DNA from: Stutzerimonas kunmingensis
GTDB taxonomy: Bacteria > Pseudomonadota > Gammaproteobacteria > Pseudomonadales > Pseudomonadaceae
Assembly: GCF_002929225.1 (NCBI RefSeq)
Contig: NZ_PISM01000022.1
Coordinates: forward strand, 372,001-436,000
Direction: 5' to 3'
DNA length: 64,000 nucleotides
Shown here: piece after piece, positions 38,201 to 46,203 of the stretch
How positions within the stretch are numbered: the stretch's first letter is position 1
Layout of the letters: each line of letters starts with the position of its first letter
Made by a program: the position numbers and the translations under genes
Notes under the pieces: model-generated
Seen by the model: the letters and a program-made list of their open reading frames with translations, nothing else
Database searches by the model: none
Told to the model about the DNA's origin: nothing

Positions 38201-39103
38201 CTAGCGGCGGTAGGCCAGCAGGACGATACCGCCGACCACGATCAGGCCGCCGAGCACTTGCATGGCCCCGAGTACCTGCCCGAGGATCAGCCAGCCGAGC
38301 ACCATGCCGGCCACCGGCTCCATGTTCATCACCGGCGCATTGCGCGCGATGTTCAGCCGCGGCATGCAGATGAACAGCGTCGAGAACGCCGCGCCGTAAA
38401 GCAGCACCAGGCAGGCGAGGGCGATCCAGCCGGCAGTTGCATTGGGCAGGCCCAGACCACCCGGAATCAGGTCGCTGGCGCCGAGCAGCGCGGAGGCGGT
38501 AAATACCACGATCAGCGTCAGCATGCTGCGCACCGAGCCGGCCATGCTCGACAGCTTGTGCTCGGTGACCCACAGCGCCACCGCAAACACCGCGGCGGCG
38601 GTCAGGCTGAACAGGATCCCGGCGGTCCATTGTTCATCCGTCGCCTCGTTACTCATCAGGCGCGCGGGTACATCCAGCACCAGCACCAGGCCGAACAGGA
38701 TCAGGCCCATGATCGCAAGCGCCACGCGGGTCGGCCGCGGCCCGCCCACTGCCCAGGTGAGCAACGCCAGGAGGATCGGTGACAGGTTCACCACTAGCAG
38801 CGCCAGCGCCACCGGAATGCGCGCCACCGCCGAATAGATGCAGAAGCTCTGCACCGCGATCAGCAGACCCAGGAGGATCTGCCAGCGCCAGGTGGCCGGA
38901 CTCAGGCGCAGCGATTCGCGCCGCCAGAACACCAGCGCGCCCAGCACCAGCAGGGTCACCCCGGCGCGGCAGAGCATGGCCAGCAGCAGGCCGGTGCCGT
39001 GATCGAAGGCGATACGCGCGGCGATGTGGTTGGCCGCGAACGAACAGGCCAGCGTGGCCAGGACCAGTACAGCGATGTGGCGCGGAAATGGCGTGGCTAA
39101 CAT
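38201..39103 (-). CDS. EamA-family (DMT) transporter
   Basis: A 300-residue ten-helix EamA transporter with two internally repeated halves; the second EamA block ends with NAPVMNMEPVAGMVLGWLIL and a short basic tail AYRR. The substrate cannot be predicted. It converges on the FadR-type regulator gene, with the stops 41 bases apart. Upstream of its start lies a palindromic repeat rather than an island operator, so its membership in the regulon is not supported. Confidence 0.85.
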   Translation of the reverse strand: MLATPFPRHIAVLVLATLACSFAANHIAARIAFDHGTGLLLAMLCRAGVTLLVLGALVFWRRESLRLSPATWRWQILLGLLIAVQSFCIYSAVARIPVALALLVVNLSPILLALLTWAVGGPRPTRVALAIMGLILFGLVLVLDVPARLMSNEATDEQWTAGILFSLTAAAVFAVALWVTEHKLSSMAGSVRSMLTLIVVFTASALLGASDLIPGGLGLPNATAGWIALACLVLLYGAAFSTLFICMPRLNIARNAPVMNMEPVAGMVLGWLILGQVLGAMQVLGGLIVVGGIVLLAYRR

Positions 39104-39217
39104 GGCAGGGCGATACGTCCTTAAACGAGGCGCTGCCCACAAGGCGGCTTTGCTTGGGCGAGTATCTCGGCAAACGATGCAGCGAAGCAGGCAGTGTGTG
39201 AGATCTTGCGAGCTAGA

Positions 39218-39300
39218 GCCCTACAAGGCAAAAACAGGCGAGGAAGCGGAGTTTACTTTTGTAAATGAGCATTCCGAGCCTGTTTTTAACGCAGGAGGGC
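39218..39300. repeat. 83-bp palindromic MITE-like repeat
   Basis: The outer arms are GCCCT (39218-39222) and AGGGC (39296-39300). Inner exact arms are AAAAACAGGC (39230-39239) and GCCTGTTTTT (39278-39287), and the tip is TTTAC-TTTT-GTAAA. The whole unit folds into one long imperfect hairpin. Its bases resemble a dispersed repeat in Pseudomonas genomes that yields spurious small proteins such as ...YKAKTGEEAEF.... It lies between the EamA gene start and the dctM stop, 27 bases past the TRAP operon, where it could end transcription. Confidence 0.7.
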
Positions 39301-39326
39301 CGACGCGCAGCAGATCGTGAGCTGGA

Positions 39327-40607
39327 TCAGAGCACTACGCTCGGCAGCCACAGCGAGATCATCGGGATATAGGTCACCGCCATCAGCACGGCGAACAGCG
39401 CGGCGTAGAACGGCAGCAGCGCCTTCACCGTGTTCTCGATGGTGACCTTGCCGATGGCGGCACCGACGAAGAGTACCGCACCGACCGGCGGGGTAATCAG
39501 GCCGATCCCCAGATTGACCAGCATGATCATGCCGAAGTGCACCGGGTCGACGCCGAACGACGTCACCACCGGCAGCAGGATCGGCGTGAGGATCAGGATC
39601 AGCGGCGCCATGTCCATCAGCGTGCCCAGCACCAGCAGCATCAGGTTGACGCACATGAGGATCACGTAGCGGTTGTCCGACAGGGTCAGGAACGCAGTGG
39701 TGATCTTCGATGGGATCTGCATCAACGTCATGATGTAGCCGAAGCTGGCGGCGAAGGCGATCAGGATCATCACGATGGAAAGCGTGCGCACCGTGCGGTG
39801 CAGCATCTTCGGCAGCTCGCGCCACTTGTAGTCGCGGTAGATGAACATGGTGACGAAGAAGGCCCAGACCACCGCCACCGCGGCGGACTCGGTGGCGGTG
39901 AACACGCCGGAGAGTATGCCGCCGAGGATGATCACCATGGTCATCAGGCCCCAGAGCGCCTCGACGCAGATATTCAGCGCCTGACGCAGCGGCACCACTT
40001 CGCCCTTGGGGTAGTTGCGCTTGCGGGCGAACAGCAGGCAGAGCGCGGCCATGGCAGTGCTGAGCAGCAGGCCCGGGCCGATGCCGGCGACGAACAGCGC
40101 GGAGATCGACACGGTGCCGCCGGCCGCCAGCGAGTAGATCACCGAGTTGTGACTGGGTGGAGTCAAGAGTGCCTGCACCGAACCGGAGATGGTCACCGCG
40201 GTGGAGAACTCCCGCGGGTAGCCTTTCTTTTCCATTTCCGGGATCAGCACCGAGCCGACCGAGGCCGTGTCCGCCAGGGACGAGCCGGAGATGGCGCCGA
40301 AAAAGGTCGAGGCGGTGATATTGACCAGTGACAGGCCGCCGCGGACGAAGCCGACCAGCACCCCGGCGAAGGCGACCAGGCGGCGGGCCATGCCGCCTTC
40401 GGCCATGATCGCGCCGGCCAGGACGAAGAACGGAATGGCCAGCAGGGAGAAGTTGTTCACGCCGCCGGCGATCTGGATCATCACGGCGTGCAGGGGAATA
40501 TCGATCCACCAGGCACCGACCAGAGTGGCCAGGCCGAGGGAGTAGGCTACCGGAACGCGTAGCAGGATAAGGACGATGAAACTGCCCAACAGGACGACGG
40601 CATCCAT
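39327..40607 (-). CDS. dctM: TRAP transporter large permease (DctM)
   Basis: A 426-residue multi-helix protein of the DctM family, the ion-coupled channel subunit of TRAP carriers. Marks are IPFFVLAGAIMAEGGMARRL, ASTFFGAISGSSLADTASVG and the later LTPPVGAVLFVGAAIG (read as LITPPVGAVLFVGAAIGK). Its ATG shares one base with the dctQ stop (TAATG). It is the last gene of the udh-lactonase-dctPQM operon, so the likely cargo is a hexuronate or aldarate. Confidence 0.95.
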   Translation of the reverse strand: MDAVVLLGSFIVLILLRVPVAYSLGLATLVGAWWIDIPLHAVMIQIAGGVNNFSLLAIPFFVLAGAIMAEGGMARRLVAFAGVLVGFVRGGLSLVNITASTFFGAISGSSLADTASVGSVLIPEMEKKGYPREFSTAVTISGSVQALLTPPSHNSVIYSLAAGGTVSISALFVAGIGPGLLLSTAMAALCLLFARKRNYPKGEVVPLRQALNICVEALWGLMTMVIILGGILSGVFTATESAAVAVVWAFFVTMFIYRDYKWRELPKMLHRTVRTLSIVMILIAFAASFGYIMTLMQIPSKITTAFLTLSDNRYVILMCVNLMLLVLGTLMDMAPLILILTPILLPVVTSFGVDPVHFGMIMLVNLGIGLITPPVGAVLFVGAAIGKVTIENTVKALLPFYAALFAVLMAVTYIPMISLWLPSVVL

Positions 40608-41134
40608 TACACGGACTCCTTGGACTCTTCGCGGGCTTCGTAGTCGACGACACGGCGCTTGCTCTGGTCGCCGTACAGCAGTTGCTCGATGACGAACAGC
40701 AGGGTGATGAAGCCGCCCAGTGGAATCGGCGCATAGCTGAAACCGACGCGCATCCAGGGCAGGGTGCTCAGGTACTGGTTCCAGGTGGCAACGCACAGCT
40801 TGTAGCCCCAGATCAGCATGAACAGGCTGATGGCCGCCATGGCCAGGCGCACGAACAGGATGATGAAGGGCTGGGCCAGCGGCGGCAGGCGATCGCTGAG
40901 TACCTGTACGGCCATGTGTGCGCCGGCGCGGTAGCTGGCGGCGGCGCCGACGAAGGTGAACAGCACCATCAGCAGGATGGCGATGGGCTCGGGCCAGCCG
41001 AGGCCCTGGCCCAGTGCGTAACGGCTGAACACGCCCCACGGGATGATCGTCGCCATGATCACGATCGCCGTGGCCGCGACGATGACGCAGGTGCGATAGA
41101 TGGCGTCATTGACGCCCAGAACCAGGTTTTTCAT
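40607..41134 (-). CDS. dctQ: TRAP transporter small permease (DctQ)
   Basis: A 175-residue four-helix membrane protein of the DctQ family, which bridges the binding protein and DctM. The first helix begins near residue 15 and the PWGVFSRYALGQGLGWPEPI block is typical. The start at 41134 fits the family length, with a weak GGTGGA site. It sits between dctP and dctM. Confidence 0.93.
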   Translation of the reverse strand: MKNLVLGVNDAIYRTCVIVAATAIVIMATIIPWGVFSRYALGQGLGWPEPIAILLMVLFTFVGAAASYRAGAHMAVQVLSDRLPPLAQPFIILFVRLAMAAISLFMLIWGYKLCVATWNQYLSTLPWMRVGFSYAPIPLGGFITLLFVIEQLLYGDQSKRRVVDYEAREESKESV

Positions 41135-41192
41135 GAGAGTCCACCGGTTGCATCGCGACGGCACCGGCCGCCGCGATGCGCTTGCACGAGGA

Positions 41193-42164
41193 TTACTGAA
41201 CGGCTTCGATGCGCTTGATCAGTTCGGCGTAGGGCGCGCCGTACTTCTCGCGGATCGGCGCGGTGGCGTCGAAGAAGGGTTTCTTGTCGATTTCGATGAA
41301 CTCGACCCCGGCTTCCTTGAGTTTGGCTTCGCTGACGGCGGACTTCTCGTCCCACAACTTGCGCTCTTCGAACTGCGCTTCCTTGGCGAACTTCTTCACC
41401 AGGTCCTGCTGTTCGGCGCTGAGCTTGTTCCAGGTGGTCTTGGAGATCACGATCGGCTCGGGCAGGATCAGATGGCCGGTCAGGCTGTAGTACTTGGCGT
41501 TGCGGAAGTGGTTGTGCTCGAGCATGGTCGGCGGGTTGTTCTCGGCACCGTCGATCACGCCGCTCTGCAATGCGCTGAAGATCTCGCCGGTGTCCATGGC
41601 GATACCGCTGGCGCCCAGGGCGTTGAAGGTTTCGATGAACATCGGGTTGCCGATCACGCGGATCTTCATGCCCTTGAGGTCTTCCAGACTGCGTACCGGC
41701 TCCTTGGTGTAGAGGTTGCGCACGCCGCCGTCCATCCAGGCCAGGCCGACCATGTTGAATTCGGAGTTGGTGATCTTGTCGAGGATCTCCTGGCCGATGT
41801 CGCCATCGATGACCTTGCGCATGTGTTCATGGTCGCGGAACACGAACGGCATGTTGAACACGTTGACGTCCGGGACCACCGGTCCGAGGGTGCCGAGGCT
41901 GACGCGGGTCATCTGTACCGCGCCGAGCTGCACCTGCTCGACCACTTCCTTTTCCGAGCCGAGAACACCGCCGGCGAACATGCGGTAATCCAGTTCGCTC
42001 TTGGTGGCTTCGGCGATCTTCTTGCCCATGTTCTCCTGCGCGACCACCGTGGGGTAGCCGGCCGGGTGGATCTCGGCAATCTTCAGCGTCATGGCATGTG
42101 CCAGCCCGCTGACGCAGAAGGCGAAGGGTAGGGCGGTAACGAGCAACTTGCGTTTGAGGTTCAT
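41193..42164 (-). CDS. dctP: TRAP substrate-binding protein (DctP), probable uronate binder
   Basis: A 323-residue periplasmic protein with signal MNLKRKLLVTALPFAFCVSG ending LAHA. The mature part has the TRAP-SBP layout, including the conserved specificity segment LEDLKGMKIRVIGNPMFIET with its carboxylate-binding arginine, then GEIFSALQSGVIDGAENN. GGAGAG precedes the ATG. Because it shares an operon with uronate dehydrogenase and an aldonolactonase, the ligand is probably galacturonate or glucuronate. That is inferred from context, not from the sequence. Confidence 0.93.
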   Translation of the reverse strand: MNLKRKLLVTALPFAFCVSGLAHAMTLKIAEIHPAGYPTVVAQENMGKKIAEATKSELDYRMFAGGVLGSEKEVVEQVQLGAVQMTRVSLGTLGPVVPDVNVFNMPFVFRDHEHMRKVIDGDIGQEILDKITNSEFNMVGLAWMDGGVRNLYTKEPVRSLEDLKGMKIRVIGNPMFIETFNALGASGIAMDTGEIFSALQSGVIDGAENNPPTMLEHNHFRNAKYYSLTGHLILPEPIVISKTTWNKLSAEQQDLVKKFAKEAQFEERKLWDEKSAVSEAKLKEAGVEFIEIDKKPFFDATAPIREKYGAPYAELIKRIEAVQ

Positions 42165-42244
42165 GACACTCTCCATCTTGTTTTTGTTGGTGTGCAGCGT
42201 TGCGAGAAGCGAGGTTGGGCACGCAGCGGCCCTTCCCTGGTGAG

Positions 42245-43135
42245 TCAGTTGAAGGCGGGTTCCTCCAGTCCGGTGACGCCTGGGTTCAGGGCGAAGACGC
42301 CACCGGCCAGCGGCTGGTCGCTCAGATCGCCGCCGGGGCGGATCGAGGTGACGAACAGGGTGTCCAGGCGCGCGCCGCCGAAAGCACACATGGTCGGTTT
42401 CTTCACCGGTACCGCGAGCGAGCGGTCCAGGCGGCCATCCGGGGTGAAACGGTGGATCAGCCCGGCGTCGTTGCCGCAGATCCAGTAGCAGCCGTCGGCA
42501 TCCACCGCGGCTCCGTCGGGTCGGCCGGGGTGGTCGAGCATGTCGACGAACAGGCGTCGGCCGGTCGGCGTGCCGCTGTCCGTGTCGTAATCGAAGGCCC
42601 AGATCTTCTGCACGCTGGGGTGCGAATCGGACAGGTACATGGTTCGCCCGTCCGGGCTGAAGGCCAGGCCGTTGGGCACGATAAAACCGTCGAGCTGCGG
42701 CCGCAGCGGCGCATCGTTGGCATCGCGATCCAGCCGGTAGAGCGCGCCGACCGGGTGCCCGGCGGCCATGTCCAGCGCCATGCTGCCGGCCCAGAAACGT
42801 CCCTGGCGATCGCAGCGGCCATCGTTCATGCGCATATCGGCCAACTGGTGCTCGATGGCCGCCAGCGCGCGGCTGTCGAGTCGGCCGTCCGGGCGCGTCT
42901 GCAGGGCGAAGAAGCCGCTCTCCATGCCGGCCACCCAGCCATCGCCGTGGCGCGCGATGCAGGCCAGCATCTGCTCGCCCTGCCAGCGGGAAACCTGGCC
43001 GTCGGCAGCGCTCCAGCGCAGCAGGTCGCGGTTGGGGATGTCGACCCAATACAGCGCCTGTTCGGCAGCGACCCAGACCGGGCTTTCGCCGGTGGCGCAG
43101 CGCAGGTCGGCGATGAGTTCAGCTTCACTGGCCAT
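42245..43135 (-). CDS. SMP-30/gluconolactonase-family aldarolactonase
   Basis: A 296-residue six-bladed beta-propeller lactonase. Metal-site residues sit in ATGESPVW (Glu), MNDGRCDRQGRFWAGSM (Asn), VPNGLAFSPDG (Asn) and DGAAVDADGCYW (Asp). The family opens sugar lactones. Uronate dehydrogenase next door makes galactaro- or glucaro-1,5-lactone, so this enzyme most likely hydrolyses those to galactarate or glucarate. It lies 41 bases after udh and 80 bases before dctP in one operon. Confidence 0.9.
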   Translation of the reverse strand: MASEAELIADLRCATGESPVWVAAEQALYWVDIPNRDLLRWSAADGQVSRWQGEQMLACIARHGDGWVAGMESGFFALQTRPDGRLDSRALAAIEHQLADMRMNDGRCDRQGRFWAGSMALDMAAGHPVGALYRLDRDANDAPLRPQLDGFIVPNGLAFSPDGRTMYLSDSHPSVQKIWAFDYDTDSGTPTGRRLFVDMLDHPGRPDGAAVDADGCYWICGNDAGLIHRFTPDGRLDRSLAVPVKKPTMCAFGGARLDTLFVTSIRPGGDLSDQPLAGGVFALNPGVTGLEEPAFN

Positions 43136-43176
43136 TGCGTTTCTCTTTGTTTTTGTACGCGGGCGAAGGTGATCGA

Positions 43177-43992
43177 TCAGTCGAAGGGGCCGGCCGCGAC
43201 GAAGGCGCCGCCCTGGTAGATGCCAGCCGGGTCGTCAGCGCTGTACGGTGGCTGCTGCTCGACCTTGTCGCGGAACGCTTCGGAGCTGTCCTGCGCGCTG
43301 AAGCCCAGGTGTGCGGCCAGGTGGTTGTCCCACCACACGTCACGGTTGGCGGACATGCCGTAGACCACGGTATGACCGACCGCTGGCGTGAACAGCGCGC
43401 AGCGCATCAGCTCGGTGAGGTCGCGGAAACTGAGCCAGGTGCTCATCATCCGGCGATTGGCCGGCTCGGGAAACGAGGAGCCGATGCGGATGCTGACGGT
43501 CTCGATGCCGTAGCGGTCGTAATAGAAATTCGCCATATCCTCGCCGTAGGACTTGGACAGGCCGTAGTAGCCATCCGGGCGGCGTGGTGCGTAGGCATCC
43601 AGGGTTTCGGTCTGCGGGTAGAAGCCGATCACGTGGTTGGAACTGGCGAAAACCACACGCTTGATGCCGTGCAGGCGGGCCGCTTCGTAGATGTGGAAGG
43701 TGCCGCGGATATTGGCGTCGAGGATTTCTTCGAACGGTCGCTCGACGGAGACGCCGCCGAAATGGGCGATGGCATCGACGCCTTCGCACAGGGCATGCAC
43801 GGCCGCCTTGTCGGCGAGGTCGCAGGGCACGACTTCCTCATGCTCGCCGGCTGCCGGGGCCATCGGCGCGATATCGGACAGTCGGATGATGCGGGCGTAG
43901 GGCTGCAGCTTTTCGCGTAAGACCTTGCCAAGGCCGCCTGCCGCTCCGGTGAGCAGAAGACGGCCAAGCGTGGGATTGGGAGTGGTAGTCAT
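43177..43992 (-). CDS. udh: uronate dehydrogenase
   Basis: A 271-residue NAD-dependent SDR-like enzyme oxidising galacturonate or glucuronate to the aldaro-1,5-lactone. It strongly resembles pseudomonad Udh: RLLLTGAAGGLGKVLREKL at the start (nucleotide motif GAAGGLG, 16-22), VFASSNHVIGFYPQ, catalytic Y143-x3-K147 in YYGLSKSYGED, ETVSIRIGSSFPEP and VVYGMSANRDVWWDN. Start 43992 matches the usual N-terminus MTTTPNP. It is first in the operon udh-lactonase-dctPQM, and its upstream region holds two kinds of candidate operator. Confidence 0.95.
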   Translation of the reverse strand: MTTTPNPTLGRLLLTGAAGGLGKVLREKLQPYARIIRLSDIAPMAPAAGEHEEVVPCDLADKAAVHALCEGVDAIAHFGGVSVERPFEEILDANIRGTFHIYEAARLHGIKRVVFASSNHVIGFYPQTETLDAYAPRRPDGYYGLSKSYGEDMANFYYDRYGIETVSIRIGSSFPEPANRRMMSTWLSFRDLTELMRCALFTPAVGHTVVYGMSANRDVWWDNHLAAHLGFSAQDSSEAFRDKVEQQPPYSADDPAGIYQGGAFVAAGPFD

Positions 43993-44028
43993 CGGGGTGC
44001 CTGTCGTTATTGTTCTTGAGTCATCTGT

Positions 44029-44040
44029 TGTCATATGACA
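44029..44040. promoter_or_regulatory. TGTCATATGACA palindrome in the udh promoter
   Basis: A perfect 12-bp palindrome 37 bases before the udh ATG, overlapping a TTGACA-like promoter element on the minus strand. A related CATATG-centred box lies at 44097-44110. Such placement suits a repressor site that differs from the island FadR-type motif, so a second regulator may act here. Confidence 0.5.
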
Positions 44041-44096
44041 TGTGTCAAATATCAGCATCTAGCCGCATGAATGTCAACACGGTTAAAGTCGTATTT

Positions 44097-44110
44097 GATG
44101 ACATATGTTG
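44097..44110. promoter_or_regulatory. second CATATG-centred box upstream of udh
   Basis: The plus strand reads GATGACATATGTTG, sharing TGACATATG-type half sites with the palindrome at 44029, about 70 bases closer to udh. It may be a second binding site for the same factor. A degenerate neighbour of the island operator also overlaps here (AGTCGTA...TGATGAC, 44087-44103 with a longer spacer). Confidence 0.4.
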
Positions 44111-44224
44111 CTTCTCAGCGTCACTTCCGTTGTGTTGTCCAAGCTAAAGCGCTGTGACAGAGGGCTCCAGAGGAGCGGCGCCCAAGATTGATAAAAGCGG
44201 GGCGCTGCCAGCAATATTTTCGAT

Positions 44225-44239
44225 AGTTGTATGATGACT
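44225..44239. promoter_or_regulatory. candidate FadR-type operator, site D
   Basis: The plus strand reads AGTTGTATGATGACT, 13 of 15 identical to site A. It lies in the 382-base gap between udh and azlD, 233 bases upstream of the udh start. Nothing on the plus strand follows that needs it, so the udh operon is the probable target. The gap also contains a GC hairpin at 44350-44369 that may end azlCD transcription. Confidence 0.55.
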
Positions 44240-44374
44240 GTTCGAAAATGGAGTGCGCAACGAGGTCGGTGCGCGGCCAGCACAATGCCGGCGCGCTGCT
44301 GGTGCACACGGTAACGACTGCTATGGAGGCTGCCGAACTCGGTGTCCTGAGCGGCCGTGATCGGCCGCTGCGGC

Positions 44375-44683
44375 TCAGAATTGCCTGACCAGCGCCGCGG
44401 CAAGGATACCGGCGGCAATCGCTGGCAGCGGCTTTTTCAGCGCCAGCATGGTCACTGCCGTGGCTAGCAGCGCCAGTCGCGCGCCAGCATCACCCTGCAA
44501 GGCCATCGGCGCGACGATCGCCACCAGTACTGAACCGGACATTGCGGTGATGAACTGGCGGACTCGGTCGCTGATGGGCACGAAGGCCATGACGAACACG
44601 CCGCCCCAGCGCGTCGCCAGGGTCACCAGTGCCATGACCAGCACCACGGTCAGCGCGCCTGCGCCCGTCGCATCAAGATTCAC
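44375..44683 (-). CDS. azlD: AzlD-family branched-chain amino-acid transport subunit
   Basis: A 102-residue membrane protein with three to four hydrophobic helices and the AzlD pattern TLATRWGGVFVMAFVPISDR then MLALKKPLPAIAAGI. It pairs with AzlC to export branched-chain amino acids. The start is taken as GTG 44683, because AAGGAGA lies 7-12 bases upstream inside the azlC end; the frames overlap by 11 bases. Confidence 0.87.
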   Translation of the reverse strand: MNLDATGAGALTVVLVMALVTLATRWGGVFVMAFVPISDRVRQFITAMSGSVLVAIVAPMALQGDAGARLALLATAVTMLALKKPLPAIAAGILAAALVRQF

Positions 44684-45389
44684 GCGCTTTCTCCTTCCAC
44701 AGCAGCCCGGTCGCGCCACCGGCGAGGGCACCCACCACCACGTGGCTGTTCTCCGGCAGGTAACGGAAGGCGAGCAGAGAGGCGCCGGCGGCAACGCTCC
44801 AGATCACCAGTATGCGCAGGTTCTTTTCGCCGCCCACCACCATGGCCAGCAGAAAGCAGCCCATCACCATGTCCAGCCCCAGGCGCTTCGGGTCGCTGAC
44901 CGCACTGCCGAAATGGATGCCCAGCCAACTGCCGACCACCCAGAACGACCAGAGCGCCAGGCCGCCACCGAGCAGCAGGCCGAAGCCCGGGCGGTTGCGG
45001 TTAAAGGCCTGCATGGCCATCGCCCAGTTGGCGTCCGACGCGATCAGCATCACCCCGTAGCGCCTGCCCGGTGGCAGCTGGCGCAACCAGGGATAGAGTG
45101 TGGCGCCCATCAGCAGGTGGCGGGCGTTGATGGCAAACACCGTGACCATCAGGGTGAACAGCGGCACCTGCGTGCCCCAAAGTTCCAGCGCGGCGAACTG
45201 CGAGGCGCCGGCGAACACCAGAGCGCTCATCGCCAGGATCACCGAATCGTCCAGCCCGGTCTGCACCGCGGCAAGGCCGAAGGCGGCGCCGAACAAGGTG
45301 ACGAAGATGGAAATCGGCGCGAGCTGGCGAAAACCGGCCCAGACCATGCGTCGGTCGAAATGATGCAGCTCGCTTTCTGCGTCAGTCAT
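44673..45389 (-). CDS. azlC: AzlC-family branched-chain amino-acid exporter subunit
   Basis: A 238-residue membrane protein of the AzlC/YgaZ family. It has PISIFVTLFGAAFGLAAVQT, the SALVFAGASQFAALELWG block and INARHLLMGATLYPWLRQL. GGAGG nine bases upstream fixes ATG 45389. It forms an overlapping pair with azlD. No link to the surrounding aldarate genes is evident, so it may simply lie inside the region. Confidence 0.9.
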   Translation of the reverse strand: MTDAESELHHFDRRMVWAGFRQLAPISIFVTLFGAAFGLAAVQTGLDDSVILAMSALVFAGASQFAALELWGTQVPLFTLMVTVFAINARHLLMGATLYPWLRQLPPGRRYGVMLIASDANWAMAMQAFNRNRPGFGLLLGGGLALWSFWVVGSWLGIHFGSAVSDPKRLGLDMVMGCFLLAMVVGGEKNLRILVIWSVAAGASLLAFRYLPENSHVVVGALAGGATGLLWKEKARES

Positions 45390-45879
45390 GCACGAATCCT
45401 CCAGATGGCAGCGCTGGATCGATGTCATTCAACGTCCAGCCAGCCAGATTAGGGGGTGTTGCCGCGACGGAACAGCGCAGTTGGCGTCGGATCGGGCGGT
45501 ACAGATTCGCGCGAGCAGTCGATTGCGCGGCAATGAAGGCTTCGGCCTGTCGACGCTGCGCCTCGCCAGTCATCACCGATGCTATGGGTGGCTATGTCCG
45601 ATTCTGATTTTGCAGTGTGACCGGCTGCCGACGGCTAGAAGCTGCAGGTCGCAGCAGAAGGCTTATCTGGCTGGAATGGTGCCGAACTGGACAGATTTAC
45701 CGCCCAGAATCCGAGAGTGATCTGCCGTGCCGGTTTTGTTCGCCGTAATAAGATATCTATTCATGACGTCTTATCGTATTTAAGATGCTATGAAATGACT
45801 TTTTAATATTCTTTCAAGGTTACGTAGTATGCGATTGGTAGTATCTTATCCTTCATAGGATGTCGCTTGGTGTAACCTT
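45390..45879. other. 490-base non-coding region before hipBA
   Basis: No supported gene. The azlC-proximal part is GC-rich, but 45735-45870 falls to strongly AT-rich bases, unlike the rest of the window, and carries the hipBA promoter. The composition change marks the left edge of a probably acquired hipBA segment. Confidence 0.5.
45816..45879 (+). promoter_or_regulatory. candidate hipBA operator array
   Basis: The inverted pair AAGGTTAC (45816-45823) and GTAACCTT (45872-45879) brackets a smaller palindrome ATCCT-TCAT-AGGAT (45848-45861). The last copy touches the hipB ATG at 45880. HipB proteins bind ATCC/GGAT-type palindromes in other bacteria, so autorepression here is plausible. A conventional ribosome site for hipB is not visible. 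Confidence 0.55.
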
Positions 45880-46203
45880 ATGAAAGGCTTTTTCCCTGTT
45901 CAAAGTACCTCTCTGCTTTACCGTATAGGCCTTCTGGTGAAGGAGGCGCGTCTGCGCATGGGGCTGCGCCAGGCTGACCTTGCAGAGCGGGCTGGGATTT
46001 CTCTCCGAGCTGTTCGTCACATTGAGGGGGGCAAGGCTGAAGGTGTTTCGCTGCACGACTTCATGCTCGCGTTGTTCACCGTTGGGATTTCTGACCGGGT
46101 TTTCCAGGCGCTGATCGATGACCCAGCGTTTGATCTCGACGCTTTGGAAACCAATGCGACCAAGCGCGTCAGGCTGCCGCGCAGCAACGCGGAGGACTTC
46201 TAA
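45880..46203 (+). CDS. hipB: HipB-type antitoxin / XRE regulator
   Basis: A 107-residue protein with an XRE helix-turn-helix at about 17-70 (LVKEARLRMGLRQADLAERA, GISLRAVRHIEGG) and a short tail. In HipBA modules it represses its operon and holds HipA inactive. Its stop shares one base with the hipA ATG. The start lacks a Shine-Dalgarno and lies against an inverted repeat, so translation may be weak or leaderless. Confidence 0.87.
   Translation: MKGFFPVQSTSLLYRIGLLVKEARLRMGLRQADLAERAGISLRAVRHIEGGKAEGVSLHDFMLALFTVGISDRVFQALIDDPAFDLDALETNATKRVRLPRSNAEDF

Noticed and set aside
39024..39320. 98-codon frame across the palindromic repeat
   Set aside because: The peptide is only the translation of the EamA antisense and the 83-bp repeat; there is no ribosome site.
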